Shown: in pieces, positions 8,873 through 17,351 of the stretch
Layout of the letters: each line of letters opens with the position of its first letter
How positions within the stretch are numbered: the first letter of the stretch is position 1
DNA from: Treponema sp. UBA7570
Lineage (GTDB): Bacteria; Spirochaetota; Spirochaetia; Treponematales; Treponemataceae
Assembly (NCBI GenBank): GCA_002477955.1
Contig: DLLE01000020.1
Span: 1,231-57,818 of the forward strand
DNA length: 56,588 nucleotides
Direction of reading: 5' to 3'
Notes under the pieces: model-generated
Told to the model about the DNA's origin: nothing
Databases searched by the model: none
Seen by the model: only the letters and a program-made list of their open reading frames with translations
Program-made: the position numbers and the translations under genes

Positions 8873-9989
8873 GAAAAATATTTCTGAGAATGTTTCTGGT
8901 TGCGGAGAGTGGTATTCGATTCCAGGACTTTTGTCCGACGTTGTCTGTTCAACAAGAGTCCGTTTGGCAAGAAATCTGGCTGATTTTCCTTTTCCCGGTC
9001 ATTTTAAGTCTGACGATTCGGTTCGTGTCCAGACTTTGATTTTTGACGCGTTTTTAAAAAGCGAAAAATCGGATTCGTATCAGGCGCTTGCCGTTGCAGG
9101 AATTGATCCTTTGAACGCAGGACTTTTGATTGAAAGGGGGCTTATTCAGCCTTCGACCTTGAATTCTCCGGGCGGCGGTCTTGTAATGCGCATAAACGGA
9201 AAAAAAGCAAATTCCGGTCTTGTCTGCACGATTAACGATGAAGACCATGTCCGCATAAGCTGCTTTTGTTCGGGGCTTGACTGCGATACAGCTTTTAAAA
9301 ATTGTCTGGAAGTTGATGAGCTTTTGCAAAAAAGCCTTCAGTTTGCGGCTAGCTACGATTTTGGCTACCTTACGGCAAATATAAAGGATTGCGGAAGCGG
9401 AATGAAACTTTCTGCGCGTGTCCATCTGCCGGCAATGGCATTTTTGGGCGAAATAGGCCCGTTTTTTGAGTCAATTGTTTCCAAGGGCGTTATTGCAGGC
9501 CCTGCTTTTTCTTCTTTTGTAAAGGCAGGAGCAGGAATTGGAAATTTTTATCAGTTAAGTTCAAATCAAGCTGGAACTGGAAGCGAACTTGAGCAGCTTA
9601 TAAATTTTACCGCTGTTTTAAAGCAAACTGTCGAACTTGAGCGAAAATGCCGCGAATCAATAATAAAAAAACGGGCTACGGAAATAACCGACAGAATCGT
9701 AAAGGGATTTTCCGTTGCAAAGTTTTCGCTTTTGATTGATTTGAGAGAGGCCCTGATGATTATTTCCGACATAAAGCTTGGAAAAGACATCGGACTGTTA
9801 AAAGGAGTTGATGATATTTCCTTAACTCCGCTTATATATCGCGTGCAGGAATCGCATTTAAAGACTGTGCTCAAGAGCGGAAATTTTAACTTTCCGCCTG
9901 ATATTTCTGACAATACAGAAAAACAGACAGAACGGCTTCGAGCCCTGGTTATTCAGGATACATTTGAAAAATTGGAATTGATAAAATGA
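8865..9989 (+). CDS. mcsB: McsB-like protein arginine kinase homologue, probably catalytically altered
   Basis: McsB transfers phosphate from ATP to protein arginines, marking proteins for ClpCP. The start is placed at ATG 8865 (374 residues) because a GGA lies seven bases upstream; ATG 8853 is the alternative. Guanido-kinase motifs are recognisable: STRVRLARN (29-37) and NDEDH (124-128), which keeps the first catalytic Glu. Other key blocks deviate from Bacillus McsB. GYLTSCPTNVGTGLRAS is replaced by GYLTANIKDCGSGMKLS, so the active-site Cys and the phosphate-binding Arg are Asn and Lys. In the GEGSEAVGN block the second catalytic Glu is Ala (V-K-A-G-A-G-I-G-N, 219-227). The C-terminal RDxxRA phospho-arginine pocket motif also looks altered. 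It may be a pseudokinase or a divergent enzyme; the comparison is from memory. Confidence 0.85.
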   Translation: MSEKNISENVSGCGEWYSIPGLLSDVVCSTRVRLARNLADFPFPGHFKSDDSVRVQTLIFDAFLKSEKSDSYQALAVAGIDPLNAGLLIERGLIQPSTLNSPGGGLVMRINGKKANSGLVCTINDEDHVRISCFCSGLDCDTAFKNCLEVDELLQKSLQFAASYDFGYLTANIKDCGSGMKLSARVHLPAMAFLGEIGPFFESIVSKGVIAGPAFSSFVKAGAGIGNFYQLSSNQAGTGSELEQLINFTAVLKQTVELERKCRESIIKKRATEITDRIVKGFSVAKFSLLIDLREALMIISDIKLGKDIGLLKGVDDISLTPLIYRVQESHLKTVLKSGNFNFPPDISDNTEKQTERLRALVIQDTFEKLELIK

Positions 9990-12565
9990 TGAATATGAAA
10001 AGAATTTCTCCACGACTTCAAAAAGTTTTTATTGCGGCCCAGGAAGAAGGCAGAAAATGCGGCTCAAGCGAGCTTATGCCTGAACATATTCTTCTTGCGC
10101 TTTTAAAGTCCGCCGACGGACTTGGATATATAATGCTTCAGGATTTGAGGATAAACGTCTTAACATTGCAATTGGCGGTTGAGCAGGCGGTTGTTCCTCG
10201 TCCAGGCGCCGCAAGTCTTTCAGAGCTTCCGCCTTCGCGCAGGCTCCGTACTGTCATGGACATTGCCGCCCTCGAATCAAATTCGCTTAGAAATGATTAT
10301 ATTGGAACAGAGCATTTTATGATTGCGTCATCTCGCGAAGAAAACAGCGTTGCCAGCAATTTTTTTGCACGCGCTGAACTTAACATAAACGATATTCGCG
10401 AAGCGGCAAGGGTTGTCCAGTTTCATTTTCATTCAAGCGCACAAATGAACGGAGACACTCTGGGAAGCACATTGCAGCGTCTTGTAGATGATGCAAAAAA
10501 AGAAACAATTTCCCAGTTTGCTTTCGGTTCTGCCCAGAACGCTCAAAAACGCGGTCAAAAAAACGGTTCTTTTCTTGCAGAATTTGCACGGGATTTAACG
10601 CAGCTGTCGCGGGAAAATAAACTTGATCCTGTTGTTGGAAGAAAAAAAGAAGTTGAAAGGCTTGTTCAGATTTTAAGCCGCCGCACAAAAAACAATCCTG
10701 TCCTTGTAGGAGAGCCTGGAGTCGGAAAAACTGCTGTTATCGAAGGTCTTGCTGCAAAAATTGCAAAAGGAGAAGTTCCTTTCAATCTCATAAAAAAGCG
10801 GCTTTTGGCTTTGGATATGGTCGCTGTAGTTGCTGGAACTAAATTCCGCGGTGATTTTGAGGAAAGAATGAAAAGAATCATGAAAGAAATAAAAGAGGAT
10901 GGAAATATCATTCTTTTTATCGACGAGCTTCATTCAATAATCGGCGCTGGCGGTTCTGAAGGAGGAATGGACGCTTCGAATATTTTAAAACCGGCATTGA
11001 GCCGCGGCGAAATTCAAATTGTCGGCGCAACTACGACAAAAGAATACCGCAAATACTTTGAAAAAGATTCAGCCCTCGAGCGCAGGTTTCAGATTGTAAA
11101 AGTTGATGAGCCTTCTGTATCTGATACGATTGAAATTCTGAACGGATTAAAGCAAAAATACGAAGATTTTCATGGCGTTGTTTATGACGATGGCGTAATT
11201 CCTGCAATTGTAAAATTTTCCGAGCGTTATATTCCTGAAAGATTTTTGCCGGACAAGGCGATTGATATTCTTGATGAAGCCGGAAGCGCAAAAAAAATTT
11301 CAGGAGAAAGCAGGCCTGTAGAACTTGCTGAGCTTGAAAAGGCGATTGATGAATTGTCTACCGAAAAAAAAGAACTTGTCGCAAAACAAAATTACGAAAA
11401 GGCAGCGGAAGTCCGTGATAAAGTAAAGAATTTAAGGCTTAAACTAGAAGAATTTTCAGAGCTCTGGCAGAGCAACTCCTGCGGTCTAAAAAAACACGTT
11501 GCTGTTGACGACATTTGCAAAATAATTGCTTCGATAACAGGAATTCCTCTTGAGCAGCTAGACTCAAACGAAGCCGGCCGTCTTTTAAAAATGGAGGATC
11601 ATCTTCACAAAAATGTAATCGGACAGGACGAAGCGATAAAAGTCTTAAGTTCTGCAATCCGCAGAAGCAGGGCAGGCGTAAGTTCTCCAGACAGGCCTTT
11701 GGGTTCATTCATTTTTCTTGGACCTACAGGCGTCGGAAAAACTCAGCTCGCAAAATCTTTGGCAGAATTTCTGTTCGGCTCAAAAGACGCGCTTATCAGA
11801 ATCGATATGTCGGACTATATGGAAAAGCACAATGCAAGCCGTTTAGTTGGAGCGCCTCCAGGATATGCCGGCTTTGACGAAGGTGGAATTTTAACGGAAA
11901 AGGTTCGGCGTCAACCGTACAGCGTTGTTCTTCTCGACGAAATTGAAAAAGCTCATCCGGATATTTTTAACCTTCTGCTGCAGCTTCTCGAAGAAGGAGA
12001 GCTGAGCGACAATCTTGGACACACGGTAAATTTCAGAAACACGGTTATTATTATGACAGGAAACGCAGGCGCTAGACAGATAAATTCTGAGCACAGGCTT
12101 GGATTTAATTCATCTCCAGACGGAATTTTGCCATATAACGAGATTAAGGCGAACGCCCTTGAAGAATTAAAACGAATTATGCGCCCTGAGCTTCTGAATC
12201 GTGTTGACGATGTTGTTGTTTTTGATGCGCTGAACAAAGAGCAAATTTCGAAAATTCTCGATCTTCAGATTGAGGAGCTTGAAACCCGGCTTTCTGACAA
12301 AAATTTGACGCTTACGATAAAGCCAAAGGCCAGAAACTACCTTGTAGAACACGGCTACGATGCAAACCTCGGAGCACGTCCAATGCGCCGTCTTATCCAA
12401 AGCGAAATTGAAGAGCAGCTTTCGATACTCATTTTGGAAGGAAAGGCTACAGAAAACAAGAAAATAACTGTGGATTTTTCAAAAGATAAGCTTATTGTAA
12501 AAATTGAAAACCCGCAGAAAAAACTAGAAATAAAAAAAATAAAACAAAAAGTAGGAGCACAATAA
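9986..12565 (+). CDS. clpC: ClpC-type AAA+ unfoldase of the Clp protease
   Basis: ClpC unfolds substrates and feeds them to the ClpP peptidase. The 859 residues show a double Clp-N repeat (about 5-145), the first AAA module with GEPGVGKTAV, a middle UVR-type helix (QNYEKAAEVRDKVKNLR, about 468-485) that marks ClpC rather than ClpB, and the second AAA module with GPTGVGKTQLAKS and the Walker B region VLLDEIEKAHPD. The tripeptide LGF in EHRLGFNSS fits the ClpP-docking loop. No clpP gene lies in the window. The start overlaps the mcsB stop by 4 bp. It is the last gene of the mcsA-mcsB-clpC unit and is followed by a hairpin-rich repeat. Confidence 0.96.
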   Translation: MMNMKRISPRLQKVFIAAQEEGRKCGSSELMPEHILLALLKSADGLGYIMLQDLRINVLTLQLAVEQAVVPRPGAASLSELPPSRRLRTVMDIAALESNSLRNDYIGTEHFMIASSREENSVASNFFARAELNINDIREAARVVQFHFHSSAQMNGDTLGSTLQRLVDDAKKETISQFAFGSAQNAQKRGQKNGSFLAEFARDLTQLSRENKLDPVVGRKKEVERLVQILSRRTKNNPVLVGEPGVGKTAVIEGLAAKIAKGEVPFNLIKKRLLALDMVAVVAGTKFRGDFEERMKRIMKEIKEDGNIILFIDELHSIIGAGGSEGGMDASNILKPALSRGEIQIVGATTTKEYRKYFEKDSALERRFQIVKVDEPSVSDTIEILNGLKQKYEDFHGVVYDDGVIPAIVKFSERYIPERFLPDKAIDILDEAGSAKKISGESRPVELAELEKAIDELSTEKKELVAKQNYEKAAEVRDKVKNLRLKLEEFSELWQSNSCGLKKHVAVDDICKIIASITGIPLEQLDSNEAGRLLKMEDHLHKNVIGQDEAIKVLSSAIRRSRAGVSSPDRPLGSFIFLGPTGVGKTQLAKSLAEFLFGSKDALIRIDMSDYMEKHNASRLVGAPPGYAGFDEGGILTEKVRRQPYSVVLLDEIEKAHPDIFNLLLQLLEEGELSDNLGHTVNFRNTVIIMTGNAGARQINSEHRLGFNSSPDGILPYNEIKANALEELKRIMRPELLNRVDDVVVFDALNKEQISKILDLQIEELETRLSDKNLTLTIKPKARNYLVEHGYDANLGARPMRRLIQSEIEEQLSILILEGKATENKKITVDFSKDKLIVKIENPQKKLEIKKIKQKVGAQ

Positions 12566-12594
12566 TTTTTGTGCAGAATAAAAAAAAAGGAATG

Positions 12595-12745
12595 TAAGAT
12601 AAAAACAGCCGAAAATGGCGTCTGTTTTTATCTTTAAAAGTTTGCGTTGCAAACTTTCTTATCATCTTTTGTTTCTCACTTTAGTTGCGAAACAACTTAA
12701 AAAGTCAATTCTAAAACTGAAGTTTTAACCTTGACTTTTTTATGG
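12595..12745 (+). repeat. Four-hairpin leader repeat, copy A (upstream of avtA)
   Basis: This is one of three near-identical elements of about 150 bp in the window; the others are 41928-42076 on the minus strand and 53951-54096 on the plus strand. In order it holds a hairpin GATAAAAACAG...CTGTTTTTATC, a hairpin AAGTTTGC-GTT-GCAAACTT, a hairpin TTGTTTC...GAAACAA, and a nested hairpin AAAAGTCAA...TTGACTTTT enclosing AAAACT-GA-AGTTTT. It ends in TATGG nine bases before the true avtA start. Differences between copies largely preserve the stems, pointing to RNA or cruciform structure. Function is unknown; a transcribed leader is the simplest idea. Confidence 0.85.
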
Positions 12746-12753
12746 AAATAAAA

Positions 12754-14052
12754 ATGAATTTCAGTGATTTTGGTAAAAAACTTTGCAGCCAGTCAGGAAT
12801 ACTGCAATTGATGGACGACATAGGCAGGCCGCTTCCAAAAAACGTAAAACCATACAGGCTTGGCGGCGGAAATCCCGCTATGATTCCGGAAATTTCTGCA
12901 ATGTACAGGCAGGAAATGCAAAAAATAATGAACAACGGCGATGAATTTGAAAAACTTATCGGGCTTTATGACAGTCCTCAGGGAAGAATGTCCTTTATCG
13001 AAACAGTCGCCGAATATCTTTCTAAAACTTACGGCTGGAAAATAGGACCGGAAAATGTTGCGATTTCCAACGGAAGCCAGAGCGCCTGTTTTTATCTTTT
13101 TAACCTTTTGGCAGGAACTTTCAGCTCTGACGGTTCTAAAAATAGAAAAAAAATTGTATTTCCGCTTGCTCCGGAATATATCGGTTACGCGGATCAGGGA
13201 ATCGAAAAAGAAATGTTTGTTTCAATTCCGTCAACATGGAAAGAAGAGGCCGATCATACTTTTAAGTACCATGTAAATTTTGAGCTTCTTGAAGAATATA
13301 TGAAAAAAAACTCTCAGGTTGGAGCAATCTGCGTAACACGGCCGACAAATCCCTCAGGAAATGTTCTTACAGATTCTGAAATTACCAGGCTTTCTAAAAT
13401 TGCGAAGCAATATTCAATTCCGCTCATAATCGACAACGCATACGGACTTCCATGGCCGAACATTATTTTTACAAGCGATGCAAGCCCGTATTATGACGAC
13501 AATGTTGTTTTGAGCATGAGTTTGAGCAAGATTGGCCTGCCTTCGCTTCGTACTGGAATTATAATCGCTCCTGCCGAAATCGTAACGGCAATCGGAAACA
13601 TGAACGCAATCGCAGCCCTTGCTTCTGGGTCTTTTGGACAGGCTTTGGCAGAAAATCTCATAAAAACAGGCGCCCTTGTTGAAAAAGCAAAGAATTTTGT
13701 CCGCCCGTATTATGAAAACAAGGCAAAAAAGGCAGCTCAGGCTTTCCACAAATATTTTGCCGGAACAGACTATGCCGTTCACAAAAGCGAAGGCTCCATT
13801 TTTCAGTGGCTGCTTTTAAAAGGGCTTTCAATTCCTACAATGCAGTTCTATTCTGAATTAAAAAAGAAAGGCGTAATCGTTGTTCCGGGAGAGTATTTTT
13901 TCTTTGGAGACGACACAGAGCACGGACTTCCGCCAGTCTGCGAACATCCTCACTTCAATAAATGTCTTCGCATAAATTACGCAGGAGACGAGGATGAAGT
14001 TGATGAAGGCATCAGGATAATCGCCGAAACTTACCGGAAATTTTCTAAATAG
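12754..14052 (+). CDS. avtA: Valine--pyruvate aminotransferase (AvtA family)
   Basis: This is a PLP-dependent class I/II aminotransferase that interconverts valine and pyruvate with 2-oxoisovalerate and alanine. Similarity to E. coli AvtA is evident throughout: an N-terminal F-S-x-F-G pattern, LGGGNPA, NGSQSA, FPLAPEYIGYAD, RPTNPSGNV, IDNAYG and the PLP-lysine block MSLSKIGLP. The start at ATG 12754 is chosen because MNFSDFGKK lines up with the E. coli N-terminus MTFSLFG. The upstream in-frame ATG at 12742 belongs to the conserved end of the repeat. Length is 432 residues, close to the family. The 3' end overlaps the convergent cca gene by 8 bp. Expression probably depends on the repeat-derived leader. 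Confidence 0.95.
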   Translation: MNFSDFGKKLCSQSGILQLMDDIGRPLPKNVKPYRLGGGNPAMIPEISAMYRQEMQKIMNNGDEFEKLIGLYDSPQGRMSFIETVAEYLSKTYGWKIGPENVAISNGSQSACFYLFNLLAGTFSSDGSKNRKKIVFPLAPEYIGYADQGIEKEMFVSIPSTWKEEADHTFKYHVNFELLEEYMKKNSQVGAICVTRPTNPSGNVLTDSEITRLSKIAKQYSIPLIIDNAYGLPWPNIIFTSDASPYYDDNVVLSMSLSKIGLPSLRTGIIIAPAEIVTAIGNMNAIAALASGSFGQALAENLIKTGALVEKAKNFVRPYYENKAKKAAQAFHKYFAGTDYAVHKSEGSIFQWLLLKGLSIPTMQFYSELKKKGVIVVPGEYFFFGDDTEHGLPPVCEHPHFNKCLRINYAGDEDEVDEGIRIIAETYRKFSK

Positions 14053-15454
14053 ACGTCTTTTCGTTGAGCTTTTCGGCAACAGCCAGAAGTTTTTCACGGT
14101 CGTTCATTGACGGATCATCAAGAACGGCCTGGAAAAGTTCATTTAAAATCAAGCCAAGTTTTTTTCCAGGCTGAATTCCTCTTTCAATAAGGTCTTTTCC
14201 GTTCACTTTTAGATCTTTCAAGCTCAAAGCCGAGTGTTCATCCTCGATTTTTTTAATCCGCTCTTTTAGTTCAAGAATGTTTTGAATTACGGGGTCGCCG
14301 GGTTCTGCCTTTTCGCAATTTTTGCCATAGTTGTCGGCAAGCCTGAGTTCAAAAAGGTCGTCAAGATAGCCTTTTCCCACTCTAACCAAAAAACGGCGCA
14401 CAGAAGAATCTTTCCATTCCGGCTCATAATAAAACATATGCTCGCGAATCAGGTGGCAGACTCTTTCGATTTCGGCATTTGAAAATTTTAACCTTGCAAG
14501 GACTTTTTCCGCAATTTCCGCCGAATAAATTTCGTGTTTCCAAAAATGAATTATTTCAATTTTTTCTTTCGTCACAGGATTTTCTTCAAAACTTACAGTT
14601 CTTGCCCTTACTTTTCCTACATCATGAAAAAGGGCTGCAATTCTGACAATATAATTGTCTTTTGGAGCGCCATCGCACGAAAAAATATTGTGATCAAGAA
14701 CATCAAACTGATGAAACCCCCGCGCGTCTGCCTGCGTAACACCGCGGCCTTCTGCAAGCTCCGGAATAAAAAGCTTTAAAATTCCTGTCTGTTCCATAAG
14801 TTTTAGGCCGACAGACGGAAGAGGACTTTTTAAAATCTTCAAAAATTCGTCGCGGAAACGTTCCATCGAAATTGAATTGATTTTTTTCTGAACTTCGCAA
14901 TTGGAAATTTCTAAAAATGTAGAGGTTTCTATGCAAAAATCCAGCTGGCTTGCAAACCTAAGCGCCCGCACAGGACGCAGGCCGTCTTCCATAAAGCGTT
15001 CATGCGGATTTCCGACTGTTCTGATTGTTCTGTTTTTTATGTCAAGCTGGCCGCCAAACGGATCGACCAAATGTCCGTCGTCAAGGCTTGCCGCGATTGC
15101 GTTCATTGTAAAATCCCTGCGGCTCAAATCGTCATCAATCGACTCAGCAAAGACCACCTTGTCAGGATGCCGTCCGTCAGAATATCCCTGGTCGGCTCTG
15201 TATGTTGTAACTTCGATTTCTTTTTTCATAAAATGAACTGTTACAGTACCATGCTTTATTCCTGTCGGAATTACGTGACGAAAAAGTTTTATTACATCTT
15301 GCGGATGTGCATTTGTCGTCAAATCCCAGTCGCTCGCGCTTTTGTTAAGAAGAATGTCGCGCACAGCGCCACCAACTAAAAACGCTTCAAAACCAGCTTC
15401 TTTAAAAATCGAATTCATTTTTTTGAGTTCATAGGGAATCTGAATTTTTTTCAT
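14045..15454 (-). CDS. cca: CCA tRNA nucleotidyltransferase with HD domain
   Basis: The enzyme adds or repairs the 3'-CCA of tRNAs, which matters here because the visible tRNA genes do not encode CCA. The 469 residues start with the class II nucleotidyltransferase head: FLVGGAVRDILL (about 22-33), DWDLTTNA with the metal-binding aspartates, RRDFTMNAIA, and the RNA-binding motif GLRPVRALRFASQL. The C-terminal half has an HD-type domain (LFHDVGKVRARTV and a later HEIYSAEIAEKVL). The Bacillus-like DWDLTT context fits a CCA enzyme; a separate poly(A)-polymerase-type paralogue lies at 44577-45713. It is probably co-transcribed with the small membrane protein gene just upstream (9 bp gap). Confidence 0.92.
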   Translation of the reverse strand: MKKIQIPYELKKMNSIFKEAGFEAFLVGGAVRDILLNKSASDWDLTTNAHPQDVIKLFRHVIPTGIKHGTVTVHFMKKEIEVTTYRADQGYSDGRHPDKVVFAESIDDDLSRRDFTMNAIAASLDDGHLVDPFGGQLDIKNRTIRTVGNPHERFMEDGLRPVRALRFASQLDFCIETSTFLEISNCEVQKKINSISMERFRDEFLKILKSPLPSVGLKLMEQTGILKLFIPELAEGRGVTQADARGFHQFDVLDHNIFSCDGAPKDNYIVRIAALFHDVGKVRARTVSFEENPVTKEKIEIIHFWKHEIYSAEIAEKVLARLKFSNAEIERVCHLIREHMFYYEPEWKDSSVRRFLVRVGKGYLDDLFELRLADNYGKNCEKAEPGDPVIQNILELKERIKKIEDEHSALSLKDLKVNGKDLIERGIQPGKKLGLILNELFQAVLDDPSMNDREKLLAVAEKLNEKTSI

Positions 15455-15463
15455 ATTTTAATC

Positions 15464-15883
15464 TCACTTTTTCACAAGTCCGCCCGAAAGAATTTCTATC
15501 GAATTTGAAGCAAGGCAGATAAAAACCGCCAGAATAAAAAATACAATAAAAATTATAAGGTGAACATAAAAATAGATTTTTTTAGTCGAAATAATGTAAA
15601 AAATGCACTCAAGGCAGGCTGCAAGGGCAAAAAATCCTGTCCCGATTGAAGCGCAGCATATAGAAAAAAGAATGAGATTTAAATTCTCATCAAGAAAATT
15701 CTGAATATTTCCCGAAAAAAAGAGCACAATCTGAGAAACAAGGACGCAGCTAAAAAAAATAAATGCGCGGCGCGTAAGAGAAAGAAGCAGCGGCAATCTG
15801 CGGAAAACTGTAAAATATCTGAGATTTTTCCATTTCGGCTGAGCTTTTCGGAGTTTTTTATTGTCTGACAGTTCTTTTTCCAT
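15464..15883 (-). CDS. Small multi-pass membrane protein of unknown function
   Basis: The 139-residue product has a basic N-terminal tail of about 35 residues and then three likely membrane helices: FIFFSCVLVSQIVLFF (about 42-60), LILFSICCASIGTGFFALAA (about 70-95) and LIIFIVFFILAVFICLA (about 108-126). It is not recognised as a named family. It lies upstream of cca on the minus strand with a 9-bp gap, so the two are likely one transcript, and it diverges from the SPFH-like gene at 15959. No signal peptide or catalytic motif was seen. Confidence 0.6.
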   Translation of the reverse strand: MEKELSDNKKLRKAQPKWKNLRYFTVFRRLPLLLSLTRRAFIFFSCVLVSQIVLFFSGNIQNFLDENLNLILFSICCASIGTGFFALAACLECIFYIISTKKIYFYVHLIIFIVFFILAVFICLASNSIEILSGGLVKK

Positions 15884-15958
15884 GCTTGCTAACTGCTTTG
15901 GTTTCGTTATAAAATCATCTCTAATCTATAAAATAAATTATACAGAAAAAGGGCTGGT

Positions 15959-16777
15959 ATGAAAAAGGGTTTTATAAGCTTTATAATAATTCTTTTATTT
16001 GCGGGATTTGTTTTTTATCTCGGTTTTGTAAGTTTTAGGGTTCCTGTCGGGAAATACGGTGTAATGACGTCAAAAACTTCCGGCGTGTATCAAAAAATCA
16101 TAGAAAATGAAAAATTTTGCTGGCGATGGGAAAAAGTCATCCCAAAAAACGCTGAAATTTATGTTTTTGAAAAAAAATCCTGTGTCTTTGAGCAGTCGTT
16201 TTCAGGAGAACTGCCTTCAGGAAAAATTTATTCAAGCCTTGTTAAGGGCGAGCCTGATTTTTCCTATTCATTTGACTTTGAAATTTTTCTTTCTGTAAAA
16301 CCGGAAAATCTTATAAAACTTGTGGCTGCGCAGAATTTAACAGGGCAAAAGTCGCTTGAAGAATATCTTCAAAAAATTTCTGCAAAAATTTCACAGGAAT
16401 TGAGCCAGTACATTATAAAAATGAATGAAAACACAGTGATCGCTTCTTACAATGTGCCGGAAATTATCGAAAATCTTAATCTGAACAACAAATATGATTC
16501 TGTGACAGTCGATGAAATTCTTATAAAAAAGGCTTCTGTCCCTGACTTAAATCTCTATAACCTGGCAAAAGAATCTTATAAAAAGCTTCAGTCTGAAATT
16601 GATGCAAATCTGGCCGAATACGCAAAACAGCATGCTCAAAAAATCATCGAAAATGAAAATTCAGTAAAAAAACTTTCAAAAATCGGCGAAATGCTTAAGC
16701 AGTATCCGGAACTCAATTCGCTTCTTTCAAATGCAAGCGCGTCAGAAGTATTGAAAGCGCTGAATGATTTAAAATAA
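15959..16777 (+). CDS. Membrane-anchored SPFH/band-7-like protein
   Basis: The 272-residue protein has a single N-terminal membrane helix (about 5-25) followed directly by FRVPVGKYGVM, which resembles the start of SPFH/prohibitin domains (the x-V-P-x-G-x-x-G-V pattern). A beta-rich region follows, then helices rich in Lys, Glu, Gln and Asn (about residues 190-245), the usual SPFH-helical tail layout. It is shorter than flotillin or HflC. It would face the periplasm or cytoplasm depending on orientation, which cannot be settled here. It stands alone between a divergent operon and the chorismate mutase. The family assignment is tentative because SPFH domains share little sequence. Confidence 0.55.
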   Translation: MKKGFISFIIILLFAGFVFYLGFVSFRVPVGKYGVMTSKTSGVYQKIIENEKFCWRWEKVIPKNAEIYVFEKKSCVFEQSFSGELPSGKIYSSLVKGEPDFSYSFDFEIFLSVKPENLIKLVAAQNLTGQKSLEEYLQKISAKISQELSQYIIKMNENTVIASYNVPEIIENLNLNNKYDSVTVDEILIKKASVPDLNLYNLAKESYKKLQSEIDANLAEYAKQHAQKIIENENSVKKLSKIGEMLKQYPELNSLLSNASASEVLKALNDLK

Positions 16778-16792
16778 AAAAAACGCAGGCAA

Positions 16793-16816
16793 AAACAGAC
16801 GAACCACCGTTTGTTT
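16793..16816 (+). other. Single 9-bp hairpin before the chorismate mutase gene
   Basis: AAACAGACG at 16793-16801 can pair with CGTTTGTTT at 16808-16816 (one G-T pair) around a 6-base loop. It resembles the first hairpin of the three-copy leader repeat (AAAAACAG...CTGTTTTT) but none of the other hairpins is present. It is not followed by a T run, so it is not a typical terminator. It could be a remnant of the repeat or coincidence. Confidence 0.35.
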
Positions 16817-16838
16817 CTACGTATAAGGATAATTAAAA

Positions 16839-17240
16839 ATGAATTTGTTTTTTAGCAAGAAATTAAGGCTTTTTGGAATTCGCGGCGCAACTGGCTGCGA
16901 AAATACTAAAGAATCAATTGCAAAAAATGTCGTCGAAATGTGCTCAAAACTTTTTTCAGAAAATAAGGTTTTGCCAGAAAATATCGTTTCTATTCAATTT
17001 ACTTCGACAAATGACTTAACAGCAATGAATCCTGCCGCGGCGTTGAGGCGCGGAGAAAACTGCGGCATTGACGTTTCTAATGTACCTTTGTTTTGCAGCC
17101 AGGAACCAGAAATTGAAGGCAGCCCTGAAAAAATGATCCGCATCCTCGTTACTGCGTATCTCGGTTCAAACTCAAAGATAAAACCTGTTTATATAAACGG
17201 CGGAGAAAAGCTCCGTCCGGACTTTGCAAAAAAAATTTAA
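16839..17240 (+). CDS. aroH: Monofunctional chorismate mutase, AroH type
   Basis: The enzyme converts chorismate to prephenate for phenylalanine and tyrosine synthesis. The 133-residue product has the AroH-class trimer fold signatures rather than the helical AroQ type: GIRGATG with the catalytic Arg (about R15), ENTKESI, FTSTNDL, the CSQE block whose Glu (about E89) is catalytic, an Arg at about 100 in KMIRILV, and Tyr at about 117 in VYINGGEKLRPD. The C-terminus LRPDF fits Bacillus AroH. An AAGGA lies upstream of the ATG with acceptable spacing. No other aromatic amino acid gene is nearby. Confidence 0.92.
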   Translation: MNLFFSKKLRLFGIRGATGCENTKESIAKNVVEMCSKLFSENKVLPENIVSIQFTSTNDLTAMNPAAALRRGENCGIDVSNVPLFCSQEPEIEGSPEKMIRILVTAYLGSNSKIKPVYINGGEKLRPDFAKKI

Positions 17241-17270
17241 AAAACTTTTAAAAAAATTATAAAAAGACTA

Positions 17271-17299
17271 TTGACAGTTTTTTTTCAGTTTGCTAATAT
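17271..17299 (+). promoter_or_regulatory. Candidate promoter of the tRNA-Thr/tRNA-Tyr unit
   Basis: A perfect TTGACA at 17271-17276 is followed after 17 bp by TAATAT at 17294-17299. The first tRNA begins about 50 bp downstream. The strong -35 box and the AT-rich -10 fit a stable-RNA promoter. Confidence 0.65.
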
Positions 17300-17351
17300 A
17301 TAAACACATCGCAGGGGTAACTAAGTAACTCAAGCGAAAAAAAATAAAAAT

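Noticed and set aside
12700..12741. Fourth hairpin of the leader repeat as a rho-independent terminator
   Set aside because: The stem is AT-rich and lies within bases of a start codon in all three copies, so a simple terminator for the upstream gene is unlikely, though attenuation cannot be excluded.
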